From NCBI GenBank assembly GCA_020444545.1, contig JAHLKT010000001.1:906560-970559 (forward strand): a DNA stretch of 64,000 bases, written 5' to 3'. A program made the translations under genes and the position numbers. This stretch comes from Desulfarculaceae bacterium (lineage in GTDB: Bacteria > Desulfobacterota > Desulfarculia > Desulfarculales > Desulfarculaceae). Below are positions 34,734-42,888 of the stretch, in pieces; within the stretch, counting starts at the first letter, position 1, and every line of letters starts with the position of its first letter. The notes beneath the pieces were generated by a model. That model did not search any database, was not told the origin of the DNA, and saw only the letters and a list, made by a program, of their open reading frames with translations.

Positions 34734-35669
34734 ATGTCCCGCCGCTTCGCCCTGGCCCGGCCCCTGCACCTGTTGCTGGTGCTCTGGCTCATCTCCCTGG
34801 GCAGCTTCGCCCTGTTCGCCATGGCCCCGGGCGATCCGGCCGAGATAATCCTGCGCGACCGCCACGAGGCCCCCAGCCAGGAACAGATACAGGCCCTGCG
34901 CTCCCAGATGGGCTTGGACCGCTCTTGGCCGGTGCGCTACGGCCTGTGGATGGGCCGGGTGCTGCAAGGCGACCTGGGCCGCTCCTGGCGCAGCGGCGAG
35001 ACGGTGGCCATGGAGATCGCCCGCCGCCTGCCCGCCACCCTGGAGCTGGCCCTGGCCTCCCTGGTGGTGGTGCTGCTGCTCTCCAGCCTCAGCGGCAGTT
35101 TGGCCGCCCTAAAACAGGGGCGCGCCCTGGACCGGGGCATCCGGGCCTGGACCGTGCTCTTGATCTCCTTGCCCAACTACTGGCTGGGCCTGCTCTTGAT
35201 CTATTTTTTGTCCCTCAAGGCCCACTGGCTGCCGGTGATGGGCCGGGGAGGGCTGGAGCACCTGGTGCTGCCCTGCCTGACCCTGGGCGCCTCGGTGGCC
35301 ATGCTGCAAGGCAGGGTGCTCCGGGCCACCCTGCTGCAGATCATGGGCATGGACTACATCCGCTTCGCCCATGCCAAAGGCCTGCGACCGAGCGAGGTCT
35401 TTTGGCGGCACATGTTCAAAAACGCCCTGCCGCCCCTGGTGACCATGTGGGGGGTGTCCCTGGGCCAGCTTCTGGGCGGGGCCATGATCGTGGAGACCAT
35501 CTTCGCTTGGCCCGGCCTGGGCCAGCTCACCGTGCAGGCCGTGCTGGGCCGCGACGTGCCGGTGGTTCAGGGCATCATCCTGCTGGTTGCCGCGGCCTTT
35601 GTGGTGATTAACCAGGCGGTGGATTGGATCAACCGCCGCCTGGACCCCAGGATGGGCGCCCATGTTTAG
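34734..35669 (+). CDS. ABC importer permease (NikB/DppB type)
   Basis: The 311-residue permease has six helices. The N-terminal helix (LHLLLVLWLISLGSFALFAM) is followed by the periplasmic GDPAEIILRDR and QIQALRSQMGLDR segments of DppB/NikB proteins, and the EAA loop is in HAKGLRPSEVFWRHMFKNAL near 224. VETIFAWPGLGQL is the usual C-terminal motif. The reading frame is open far upstream, across the methyltransferase gene, but only ATG 34734 matches the family start. It overlaps the next permease by eight bases. Confidence 0.92.
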   Translation: MSRRFALARPLHLLLVLWLISLGSFALFAMAPGDPAEIILRDRHEAPSQEQIQALRSQMGLDRSWPVRYGLWMGRVLQGDLGRSWRSGETVAMEIARRLPATLELALASLVVVLLLSSLSGSLAALKQGRALDRGIRAWTVLLISLPNYWLGLLLIYFLSLKAHWLPVMGRGGLEHLVLPCLTLGASVAMLQGRVLRATLLQIMGMDYIRFAHAKGLRPSEVFWRHMFKNALPPLVTMWGVSLGQLLGGAMIVETIFAWPGLGQLTVQAVLGRDVPVVQGIILLVAAAFVVINQAVDWINRRLDPRMGAHV

Positions 35670-36492
35670 GGCCGGGCCGGCCCAGGGGCGCTGGGCCGTG
35701 GGCTGGGGCGGAGCCCTGCTGCTGACCATGTTGGCCGCGGCCATGCTGGCCCCCTGGCTGGCCCCCCACGACCCCCTGGCCACGGACCTGGTCCGGCGGC
35801 TGCAGGAGCCTTCCTGGCACTATCCCCTGGGCACCGACCAGTTGGGGCGCTGCGTGTTCTCCCGCCTACTGTGGGGAGGCCGCCTATCCCTGGGCGCGGC
35901 CCTGGCCGCCTCGCTCCTGGCCCTGGCCTGGGGGGCCTGCCTGGGTTTGGCCGCCGGCCTGGGGGGACGCCGGGCCGACGCCTGCCTCAACCTGTTCATC
36001 GACGCGGCCTTGGCCCTGCCCGGCCTGATGCTGGCCCTGGTGCTCACCGGCATGCTGGGGCCTTCCCTGCCCAGCCTGGTGCTGGGGCTCGCCGGGGCCT
36101 CCTGGGCCTGGTGGGCCCGCCTGGTCCGGAGCCTGGCCCTTGGCGCCGCCCACAAGGAGTACGTGCTGGCCGGCCGCGCAGTGGGGGTGCGCGGGACGCG
36201 CCTACTCACTCGCTACATCTTCCCCCAGCTGCGCGAGCCGGTGCTCGCCGCCGCGGCCCTGAAGACCGGATGGATCATCCTGGCCATCTCCGGCCTGAGC
36301 TATCTGGGCCTGGGCGCCCAGCCCCCGGCCCCGGAGTGGGGCGGCATGCTGCAGGAGTCGCGCTTGTACCTCACCCAGGCCCCCTGGCTCATGCTGGCCC
36401 CGGGCGCGGCCATCACCCTGACCGTGGCCGCCTGCACCCTGCTGGGCGAGGGCCTGCAGCAGACGGGCGGCCCCCGGCTGAGGGAGTACTAA
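35662..36492 (+). CDS. ABC importer permease (NikC/DppC type)
   Basis: The 276-residue second permease has the DppC/NikC-type opening PHDPLATDLVRRLQEPS with YPLGTDQLGRCVFSRLLWGG near 57, the EAA loop AGRAVGVRGTRLLTRYIFPQ near 171 and SYLGLGAQPPAPEWGGML near 215. It pairs with the preceding permease. The stop codon is directly followed by the start of the first ATPase gene, without a gap. Confidence 0.92.
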   Translation: MFRAGPAQGRWAVGWGGALLLTMLAAAMLAPWLAPHDPLATDLVRRLQEPSWHYPLGTDQLGRCVFSRLLWGGRLSLGAALAASLLALAWGACLGLAAGLGGRRADACLNLFIDAALALPGLMLALVLTGMLGPSLPSLVLGLAGASWAWWARLVRSLALGAAHKEYVLAGRAVGVRGTRLLTRYIFPQLREPVLAAAALKTGWIILAISGLSYLGLGAQPPAPEWGGMLQESRLYLTQAPWLMLAPGAAITLTVAACTLLGEGLQQTGGPRLREY

Positions 36493-37278
36493 ATGAGCGT
36501 GCTGGAGGTGCGAGGATTGCACATCGGCCTGCGCCGGCCGGAGCCTACGGTGTTGGTCAGCGACATCTCGCTGGCCATCGCGGCGGGCGGCTGCCTGGGA
36601 CTGACCGGCCAGAGCGGCTCGGGCAAAAGCCTGACCGGCTGCGCCCTGAGCGGCCTGCTGCCCCCGCCCTTGGCCGTGCTGGCCGGAGAGGTGCGACTGA
36701 TGGGCCAGCCCTTGGACCTGGGCGACGCCAAGGCCCTGCGGGGACGGCGGGGGCGCGAGGTCTTTCTGATGTTCCAGAGCCCGGCCGGCTCCCTGGACCC
36801 CAGCGCCCGCATCGGGCCCCAGATAGCAGAGGCCCTGCGCCAGGTGCGGGGCCTGGATCGGCGGCAGGCCAAACAGGCGGTGCGGGAGCTTCTGGCCAGG
36901 GTGGGCCTGGAGCCGGAGCGCGCCAGGGCCTATCCCTTTGAGCTCAGCGGGGGACAGCGCCAGCGGGTGCTCCTGGCCATCGCCTTTGGTCTGCGGCCCC
37001 GCCTGCTCATCGCCGACGAGCCCACCACCGGCCTGGACCAGGCCAAGCAAGAGCAAATCCTGGCCCTGCTGCGCGAGCTGCGGGTTTCCCAAGGCACCGC
37101 CCTGTGCCTCATCTCCCACGACCTCAGGGTGCTGGCCGCCATGGCCCAGGACCTAGCCGTGCTGCATCGGGGCCGTCTGGTGGAGAGCGGTCCCCTGGAC
37201 CGGGTGCTGGCCGCGCCCCAGCATTGGCACACCCAGGAGTTGGTGCGGGCCAAAGAGTATCTGGAGGCGAGACCGTGA
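36493..37278 (+). CDS. ABC importer ATPase (NikD/DppD type)
   Basis: The 261-residue ATP-binding subunit has Walker A GQSGSGKS near 42, the Q-loop in FLMFQSPAGSLDPSARIG, signature LSGGQRQRV near 153, Walker B LLIADEPTTGLD near 173 and the H-loop in CLISHDLRVLA. It lacks the C-terminal oligopeptide-transporter extension with a [4Fe-4S] site found in many DppD proteins, which brings it closer to NikD in size. It forms a heterodimer with the next gene product. Confidence 0.92.
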   Translation: MSVLEVRGLHIGLRRPEPTVLVSDISLAIAAGGCLGLTGQSGSGKSLTGCALSGLLPPPLAVLAGEVRLMGQPLDLGDAKALRGRRGREVFLMFQSPAGSLDPSARIGPQIAEALRQVRGLDRRQAKQAVRELLARVGLEPERARAYPFELSGGQRQRVLLAIAFGLRPRLLIADEPTTGLDQAKQEQILALLRELRVSQGTALCLISHDLRVLAAMAQDLAVLHRGRLVESGPLDRVLAAPQHWHTQELVRAKEYLEARP

Positions 37279-38021
37279 GCGCGCCTCTGCTGGAGCTGAG
37301 CCAGGTGGGCAAGGCCTATGCCCGCGGTGGCCAGCGCCCGGCCCCGGCGGTGATGGATGTGAACCTGTGCATCCAAGCTGGCGAGGCCTGGGGCCTGGTG
37401 GGTCCCAGCGGCGCGGGCAAGAGCACCCTGGCCCGCTTGGCCCTGGGTTTGGAAAGCTGCGACCAGGGTCGGGTGCTCTTCCAGGGCCGCGACCTGGCGG
37501 CCATGGGCCGCCGGGAGAAGCGCCGCCTGCTCATCTCCCTGCAGATGGTTTGGCAGGACCCTACCGTCTATTTGAACCCCTTCACCACTGCCCTGGTTGC
37601 CATCGCCGAGCCCCTGGAGGCCTTTGGCCTTTGCTCGCGGCGGCAGGCCCGGCAACGGGCCCGGGAGTTGATGGCCATGGTGGGCCTTTCCCCCGGCTTG
37701 GCCTACCGCCGGCCCGGCGAGCTCAGCGGCGGCCAGTGCCAGCGGGTGTCCCTGGCCCGGGCCCTGAGCCTGGAGCCATCCCTGCTCATCTGCGACGAGG
37801 CCCTGGTTAACCTGGACCTGGTGCAGCAGGTGCGCATCCTGGAGCTGCTGAGCCGCTTGCGCAGCGACCTGGAACTCAGCCTGCTGTTCATCTCCCACGA
37901 CCCGGCCCTGGTGCGCCGCCTGTGCACCCATTTAGCGGTCATGGAGCAAGGCCGCCTGGTTGAGAGCCGCGCCCTGCAACCGCCGACCCCGGAGCCCCCC
38001 TCGGTCCACGGGCGCGAATAA
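37275..38021 (+). CDS. ABC importer ATPase (NikE/DppF type)
   Basis: The 248-residue ATPase has Walker A GPSGAGKS near 43, Q-loop SLQMVWQDPTVYLNPF, signature LSGGQCQRVSLAR near 153, and Walker B LLICDEALVNLD near 173 with the usual SALD changed to VNLD. The start is GTG 37275, overlapping the previous stop as GTGA; the frame is open upstream to 37104 but out of family register. It closes the seven-gene operon. No terminator hairpin with a T run is obvious downstream. Confidence 0.91.
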   Translation: MSAPLLELSQVGKAYARGGQRPAPAVMDVNLCIQAGEAWGLVGPSGAGKSTLARLALGLESCDQGRVLFQGRDLAAMGRREKRRLLISLQMVWQDPTVYLNPFTTALVAIAEPLEAFGLCSRRQARQRARELMAMVGLSPGLAYRRPGELSGGQCQRVSLARALSLEPSLLICDEALVNLDLVQQVRILELLSRLRSDLELSLLFISHDPALVRRLCTHLAVMEQGRLVESRALQPPTPEPPSVHGRE

Positions 38022-38078
38022 AGGCTGTAAGTAGGTGGTACGGGTTGCTCAATTGCCCTAAACACAGACCTTGTATAG

Positions 38079-38179
38079 TGTGCTAAGCAACGTAAGCTAC
38101 GGGCCCGCCCAGGCAGCCTTTAACTTACAAAACCTACCTTCATCTATAGCGGGATGGATTCGGTGACAGGTATAGCCGA
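38079..38179 (+). repeat. Intergenic repeat copy A (about 101 bp)
   Basis: This segment and 42091-42192 share the same length and order of blocks: TGTGCTAAGCA, ACGGG-CCGCCCA, CTTACAAAACCT-CCTTCA, GCGGG, GGTGACAGGT-TAGCCGA, about three quarters identical by eye. It lies between convergent operons. It may be a small non-autonomous element or a remnant of an insertion sequence end; no transposase is near. Confidence 0.7.
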
Positions 38180-38260
38180 AAAGATAAACGGATATTACCA
38201 ACCAAAATCCAAGGTAGGATTTATACTCTGGCTCACCCGTGGCTCGTGAGCTAGGTCTCA

Positions 38261-38276
38261 ATATTTTCTAAAATAT
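38261..38276. other. AT-rich palindrome between convergent genes
   Basis: ATATTTT-CT-AAAATAT is a perfect seven-bp stem with a two-base centre in the 339-base gap between the importer operon and the COG4705-like gene. The rest of the gap holds repeat copy A. It may help end transcription but lacks a typical T run. Confidence 0.3.
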
Positions 38277-38360
38277 GTTACTTGTCACGTGATGGTGGAT
38301 TGCGGTTCAGTGCCCTTGGAGCCCCATCTATATGGGGCCCCAAGTGGTCATAGTTCGTGA

Positions 38361-39137
38361 TCAATGCGCCCTTTGGCTGGCCTTCTGGGGAAATATGTAA
38401 ATGCAAGCCGCGATAAAGGCGAGAAGAACCGCGGAAGCCGCGAACCTGCTCAAATCCAGGCCACCAGCGCTGAGCGGCTTGTCGAGGAAATCGCCCACCA
38501 CCGCGCCCAGGGGCCTGGTCAGGACGAAGGCCGCCCAAAACAGCATGGTCCTGGAAATCTTGGTCCAGTAATACGCACCCGCCACCAAGGCGAGCAGCCC
38601 CGAGAAGACCAAGGCGCCTCCGGCATAGCCCAGGCCGGCGGTGTCCGCGCTCCAGTCTCCCAGGGCGGTCCCCAGCGTCTGGGAAAACATGATGGTGACC
38701 CAATAGAACAGTTCCGCCTTGGGTGAGCTGATGCTATCGACCGACACCGAGCCCAGGGTGAAATACCAGGCCGCCAAGGAGGCCAACAGCAGGGCTGCCA
38801 GCAGGGTGGTGCCCCCCGCGTAACCGATGCCCAATGAGCGGTCGGCGAAGTCGGCCAGGGTAGTCCCAACGGTGGTGGTGGCAATGATTGTGGTCCAATA
38901 CAGCACCGGGGAAAAACGCTTGGCCTTGATTTGGGCTATCACCGCGGCCAGGAAAATGACCGCGAAGATGCCGGTCCCTGCCAGATAGCCCAGATGCATG
39001 GACATGGACACCGCGTCCCCGCCCGTTTCACCCAGGGTGGTTGCCGCAATCTTTATCATCCAGAACAGTAGAGTGACTTCCGGAACCTTGCTAACGGATT
39101 CCCTTAGGGAAATTGTCTTATTCACCGTGGCCTCCAT
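38361..39137 (-). CDS. Membrane protein with four internal repeats (COG4705 family)
   Basis: The 258-residue integral membrane protein is built of four tandem units, each starting with a (F/Y)W pair and containing a T-G-x-x-x-x-D pattern: FWMIKIAATTLGETGGDAV, YWTTIIATTTVGTTLADFAD, YWVTIMFSQTLGTALGDWS and FWAAFVLTRPLGAVVGDFLD. Each has about two helices. This is the COG4705 membrane family, of unsettled function. It is the last gene after a PepSY protein and an OmpR-type two-component pair reading the same way, 116 bases after the kinase. A transport or metal-related role under that system's control is inferred only from context. Confidence 0.82.
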   Translation of the reverse strand: MEATVNKTISLRESVSKVPEVTLLFWMIKIAATTLGETGGDAVSMSMHLGYLAGTGIFAVIFLAAVIAQIKAKRFSPVLYWTTIIATTTVGTTLADFADRSLGIGYAGGTTLLAALLLASLAAWYFTLGSVSVDSISSPKAELFYWVTIMFSQTLGTALGDWSADTAGLGYAGGALVFSGLLALVAGAYYWTKISRTMLFWAAFVLTRPLGAVVGDFLDKPLSAGGLDLSRFAASAVLLAFIAACIYIFPQKASQRAH

Positions 39138-39252
39138 AAGCTTTGCAAGCGCCGCGCACGGTACGGATGGCCGTCACCACTCGTGGAATCAGTGGGGCTC
39201 ATAGCCGTTGGCCCACCAGTAATCGCGCGACAGCCGCACCGCTGATCATGCT

Positions 39253-40710
39253 TCATTCTTCCAAGCTCTCCGTGGCTGGGGCACTCGGCAGGCTGAGGGT
39301 TATCAAAAAGCGGCCTTGAGCATCGCGGCCGGCTTCCAGGCTGCCATGCATGGTCTCGGCCAACTGGCGAGATAGTGACAGGCCCAACCCGGCATGGGCC
39401 TGGTCGCCACTCCGGGATTGGTCACCGCGCCAGAATCGCTCGAATATCCGGTCCGTGTCTTGAGAGGACAGACGGCTGGCGGTGTTGGCAATGCTGATTG
39501 CGACTTGTCCTCCGGCCGAGCGGGTGCGTACCGCCAGGCTGCCGCCCTGGTCGGAGTAATCCACGGCATTAGCCAACAGATTGCGCATGATGACCCGCAA
39601 GCCACTGGGGTCGGCCCAGGCACTCATGCCCGGGGTGGGCTCCCATTGGACTGAAAGGCCTTTCCGCAAGGCCTCATCCGCAAGTGGGGGCCAGACATGC
39701 TCCAGGGCCGCGACCAAGTCCACGTAGCCGGCGCCTTGCGACTGCTTCTGGCCGGCATCCAGGCGGGCCAGGGTCAGCAGGTTATCCACCATGCCCTGCA
39801 TCTGACGGCTTATGGCCAGGCACTGGCTCATATCCTCCACGTATTCCCGGGAGCTGCGCGGCCGCGAGAGCGACACTTCCAGTGTGAAGCTCAGGCCGGC
39901 CAGGGGAGTGCGCAGCTCGTGGGCCAGGTTGGCCAACAGGGACTTCTCGCGCTCAAAAGCCGCTTCAAGCCGCGCCAAAAGTTGGTTGAGGCGCTCCACC
40001 ACCGACAGCAACTCGGTGGGGGCGGCGGGCAACTCCACCCGCTGGCCGAGATCCTCCCCGCCCAGATCTTCTATGCGCCGGGCCAAGGCCCGCATGGGCC
40101 TCAGTCCAAAGCCAACCGCCCACCAGGCCCCCCCGGCGGTGGCCAAAATGGCGGCCAGGCCCACCGCGGCCAGCAGGTAAGCCAACTGAGTCAGGGATGT
40201 CTCGAATCTGCCCAGGTCGCCGGCCAAGAGCAGGGTCACTCGGGGCACGACGCCTTTGTCCACCCGCGCCGAGTGCCCGTCAGCGCCTTCCCGGCGGGGG
40301 CGCACGGTTACGGCCAACAGCCGCACCAGGCGTCCATCGGGCAGTTTTGCGAAGCCGAGGCGCGGCGAGGAAGATACGCCCTCGGGTCGGGGCATGGGCT
40401 GCCCGGCCAGGCTGGACGATCTGACCAGCAGGCCCAGCCCCTCCTGCCAGACCTCAAAGTAGCGGTGATCGCCCGGCGCGGTTTGCCGCGGTTCGGCCAT
40501 TTTCCCCAGCTCCAGGTCCACCCGGCCGTCCTTGTATTCGAACACCGAGGTCATGACCTGGGCCTGCTGCGCCAAGGCGGAATCCAGCTCCTGCAACAGA
40601 CTGCTTCGCACCAGGAGATAGAGCGCCACCCCGGCCGCCAAAAGCACCACGGCGCTGGCCGTGATGACCGCTGTCAGCAAACGAAAGCGCAAGGAGCGGC
40701 CGGCGGTCAT
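39253..40710 (-). CDS. Sensor histidine kinase (OmpR-partner type)
   Basis: The 485-residue membrane kinase has a helix at 13-34, a periplasmic sensor region (about 35-170) with no recognised domain, a second helix at 175-200, and HAMP (LRPMRALARRIEDLG, to about 255). HisKA has the phosphoacceptor His264 in NLAHELRTPLAG, and the HATPase has MRNLLANAVDYS, DRIFERFWRG and AGLGLSLSRQL. It overlaps the response regulator gene by four bases. The pattern is that of the QseC/PmrB/CusS group. The stimulus is unknown; the PepSY gene ahead suggests an envelope or metal signal. Confidence 0.93.
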   Translation of the reverse strand: MTAGRSLRFRLLTAVITASAVVLLAAGVALYLLVRSSLLQELDSALAQQAQVMTSVFEYKDGRVDLELGKMAEPRQTAPGDHRYFEVWQEGLGLLVRSSSLAGQPMPRPEGVSSSPRLGFAKLPDGRLVRLLAVTVRPRREGADGHSARVDKGVVPRVTLLLAGDLGRFETSLTQLAYLLAAVGLAAILATAGGAWWAVGFGLRPMRALARRIEDLGGEDLGQRVELPAAPTELLSVVERLNQLLARLEAAFEREKSLLANLAHELRTPLAGLSFTLEVSLSRPRSSREYVEDMSQCLAISRQMQGMVDNLLTLARLDAGQKQSQGAGYVDLVAALEHVWPPLADEALRKGLSVQWEPTPGMSAWADPSGLRVIMRNLLANAVDYSDQGGSLAVRTRSAGGQVAISIANTASRLSSQDTDRIFERFWRGDQSRSGDQAHAGLGLSLSRQLAETMHGSLEAGRDAQGRFLITLSLPSAPATESLEE

Positions 40711-41384
40711 GAATCTTCCTCCCCCAGCCAGTAGCCTTGGCCACGTTTGGTGTGGATCAGGGGCACCATCCCCGGACGGTCCAGTTTTTTGCGCAGATAA
40801 CCGATGTACACGTCCACCACATTGCTTTGGGCGTCTGAGTTGAATTCATAAAGATGCTCCCAGAGATCGCTTCGACTCACCACCTCGCCAGCCCGCAAGG
40901 CCAAATAATCCAGCAGGGCGTACTCGCGCTTGGTCAGGTTTATTTCCCGGCCGGCCCGCCGCACCTGTCGGGTGGCCTGGTCCAATTCCAGGTCAGCCAC
41001 CTTGATCAGCGGGCTTTTGCTTTGGTATTGGCGCCGCAGGAGGGCGCGGACTCTGGCCAGCAGCTCATCCAGGGCAAAGGGCTTGACCATGTAGTCGTCC
41101 GCCCCCAGGTCGAGACCCTCCACCCGGTCCTCCACCGCGTCGCGGGCGGTCAGGATAATGACGTGGGTCTGTAGGCCCTCCTCGCGCAGGCTGCGCAGGA
41201 TGCTCCAGCCGTCCAGGCCGGGCAGCATGAGATCCAGCACGATCAGGTCATAATCGTTGGATTTGGCGTACCAAAGGCCCTCTTGGCCCTCGTCGGTGGC
41301 ATCCACCGCGTAGCCCGCTTCCCGCAGGGCGCGCACCACGGCCTTGCGCAAGGGAGCATAGTCCTCGATAACCAACAAACGCAT
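40707..41384 (-). CDS. OmpR/PhoB-family response regulator
   Basis: The 225-residue regulator has an N-terminal receiver with the acidic pair in VIEDYA, phosphoacceptor Asp51 in LIVLDLMLPGLDGW, Thr in ILTARD and Lys in DDYMVKPF. The C-terminal winged helix runs from about 125 (LTKREYALLDYLALRAGEVV, SNVVDVYIGYLRKKLDR, THKRGQGYWL). It is cotranscribed with the kinase. An 11-base-period direct repeat upstream of the PepSY gene is a good candidate for its binding site, implying autoregulation of the whole set. Confidence 0.94.
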   Translation of the reverse strand: MRLLVIEDYAPLRKAVVRALREAGYAVDATDEGQEGLWYAKSNDYDLIVLDLMLPGLDGWSILRSLREEGLQTHVIILTARDAVEDRVEGLDLGADDYMVKPFALDELLARVRALLRRQYQSKSPLIKVADLELDQATRQVRRAGREINLTKREYALLDYLALRAGEVVSRSDLWEHLYEFNSDAQSNVVDVYIGYLRKKLDRPGMVPLIHTKRGQGYWLGEEDS

Positions 41385-41485
41385 CTTTGTCCTTCAGCTT
41401 GCCAAAAGGGGGCCCGGCGCCGAGGCCTTGCCTGCTTTAGGTGCCGGGCCCCCAGGGTTATAACTGCAATGGGCGCGCATTACGC

Positions 41486-41812
41486 CTAATCGTCCTTTTC
41501 TTCCCGATCCTCCCGGTGTTTGTACTCCAGCTCCCGCGAAACCACCCGCCCGTCGGCGGCGATTTTCAGCTCGACCTGCTGGAGCCCGCCACGGAATTTG
41601 CCCTCGTACACCTTGGCACCGTCGTCATCTCCCATGGTCAGGGACACCAGGGGATGCTTGGCCGACTCCTGCTTGATGACCTTTTGCACCGCGGGCGGCA
41701 CCTGGCTCATCCGCAGGTTATGGGCCTCTTGGTCTCTGCCGGCCCGGGCCAGGATGGCCGAACCGCCGAGGGCTATCAGGGCCGCCAAACAAGCAATCAT
41801 GACCTTTTTCAT
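41486..41812 (-). CDS. Small exported PepSY-like protein
   Basis: The 108-residue protein has a signal peptide (hydrophobic stretch 5-19, cleavage near ARA, about 24). The PepSY-like part follows: QVPPAVQKVIKQESAKHPL, AKVYEGKF, QQVELKIAADGRVVSRELE. It ends in a very charged tail (KHREDREEKDD). Such proteins often accompany OmpR-type two-component systems and may modulate the sensor in the periplasm. It is the first gene of the set, with AAAGGAGAG before its ATG. Confidence 0.83.
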   Translation of the reverse strand: MKKVMIACLAALIALGGSAILARAGRDQEAHNLRMSQVPPAVQKVIKQESAKHPLVSLTMGDDDGAKVYEGKFRGGLQQVELKIAADGRVVSRELEYKHREDREEKDD

Positions 41813-41888
41813 GATTCTCTCCTTTTTTACGTTAACACCAATACCTGGGGAGCGTCTCCCAAGGCTAAGGGCAAGGATAAAGAGTCTC

Positions 41889-41907
41889 TGATGAGAAAAT
41901 GATGAGA
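41889..41907 (-). promoter_or_regulatory. Direct-repeat site for the OmpR-type regulator
   Basis: On the minus strand TCTCATCA occurs twice (41900-41907 and 41889-41896) separated by TTT, a period of 11 bases as usual for tandem binding by OmpR/PhoB winged helices. It lies about 80-95 bases upstream of the PepSY start, next to the expected promoter. Confidence 0.55.
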
Positions 41908-42090
41908 ACCGGAAGGATTAATCAATCCATCCGCAGACAGGACACCTTGAGTTCAAATGGAAGCCGAGCAGGATCGGATTTAGAAACTCGGCATTTGCCG
42001 GGTGATTGATGGCCAGGGCGATAAATCGGCGGTGAATAAAAGAGAGGTCAAGCAAGATACATTGGGCAAAATCTAAAGCCAGGCAACACT

Positions 42091-42192
42091 TGTGCTAAGC
42101 AGGGTGATCAACGGGTCCGCCCAAACTGACCTCACCTTACAAAACCTGCCTTCACCCGTTGCGGGCATAGGTTAGGTGACAGGTTTAGCCGA
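42091..42192 (+). repeat. Intergenic repeat copy B (about 102 bp)
   Basis: Second copy of the repeat at 38079-38179, same orientation, four kilobases away. It lies in the 515-base gap between the PepSY gene and the next minus-strand gene, which otherwise holds only the regulator site. The ACCTG...CAGGT and CCCG-TTG-CGGG pairings inside it suggest a foldable element. The 11-base head TGTGCTAAGCA recurs a third time at 49389-49399. Confidence 0.7.
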
Positions 42193-42327
42193 TTCAGTTT
42201 TATGATGTCGCTCTGCGATTATTTTAAATAGGGCTTACAAGCGTCAAGGTTGGGCATTCTGGCGGCAAGTATCTCGGTTTGATAAATCGAGAATGCTTGC
42301 TAAGTATCTTATGGCCTGCGTAGGAAC

Positions 42328-42774
42328 CTAAGAACCGGCTTTGGCTTTTATATTCAGTGTAACTTTTTCATCAATTAAAATCGTGGCCTTGGCCCCTCCG
42401 CAACTGCTTTTGGCGATCAGGTTCACCCGCACTTGCAGCAGGTACTTGCCGGGGGTGAAGCACCTGATCGACGTCTCCGGCACTCCGGTAAGCACCTCGG
42501 GCTCCGGCCCGCGGGGGGCCTGGAGCACATCCACCAGGGCGGAATAGTAGAATCCGGACGGCGGCTCCGTGGGGTTCATGAGCACCTTGAGCAAAACCGG
42601 CAGGCCCACTATTCCCCCCACCTGGTTGGTGGCTACGCGGGCCTTGATGTCGTTGGAGGCGAGAGGACAGACTTCGCTCGAAGGAGGCGGCGCCGCATTG
42701 GAGGAGAAACCGGCCAAAGCCAGAAGAATAAAGCTGAAAAACAGTATTAATTTACCTTGCTTCACGATCATCAA
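42328..42774 (-). CDS. Small exported protein of unknown function
   Basis: The 148-residue protein has a signal peptide (helix about 8-22, cleavage near SNA-AP). The mature part is about 120 residues, beta-rich, with three cysteines (EVCPLASND, IRCFTPGKY, SSCGGAK), and looks like a single Ig-like or fibronectin-like sandwich (KYLLQVRVNLIAK near the end). I recognise no family. It diverges from the PAS-LuxR regulator gene, with 114 bases between the starts. Confidence 0.7.
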   Translation of the reverse strand: MMIVKQGKLILFFSFILLALAGFSSNAAPPPSSEVCPLASNDIKARVATNQVGGIVGLPVLLKVLMNPTEPPSGFYYSALVDVLQAPRGPEPEVLTGVPETSIRCFTPGKYLLQVRVNLIAKSSCGGAKATILIDEKVTLNIKAKAGS

Positions 42775-42821
42775 TCCCGGTTGATGAATTTAAGATATAC
42801 CAAATTTTTACTGGGACTCAT

Positions 42822-42830
42822 TGCTATAAT
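42822..42830 (+). promoter_or_regulatory. Extended -10 promoter of the PAS-LuxR gene
   Basis: TGC-TATAAT (42822-42830) is a perfect extended -10 element, with no good -35 at the usual distance, 59 bases before the ATG of the regulator gene. Confidence 0.5.
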
Positions 42831-42888
42831 ACCATGTAGTGGAACAGCGTCATTGGTCAGGCTAACCACTTTACGGTAGCATGCCCGT

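Noticed and set aside
38079..38179. Integron attC site or CRISPR repeat
   Set aside because: No attC core sites with inverse-core pairing, no integrase nearby, and only two full diverged copies four kilobases apart.
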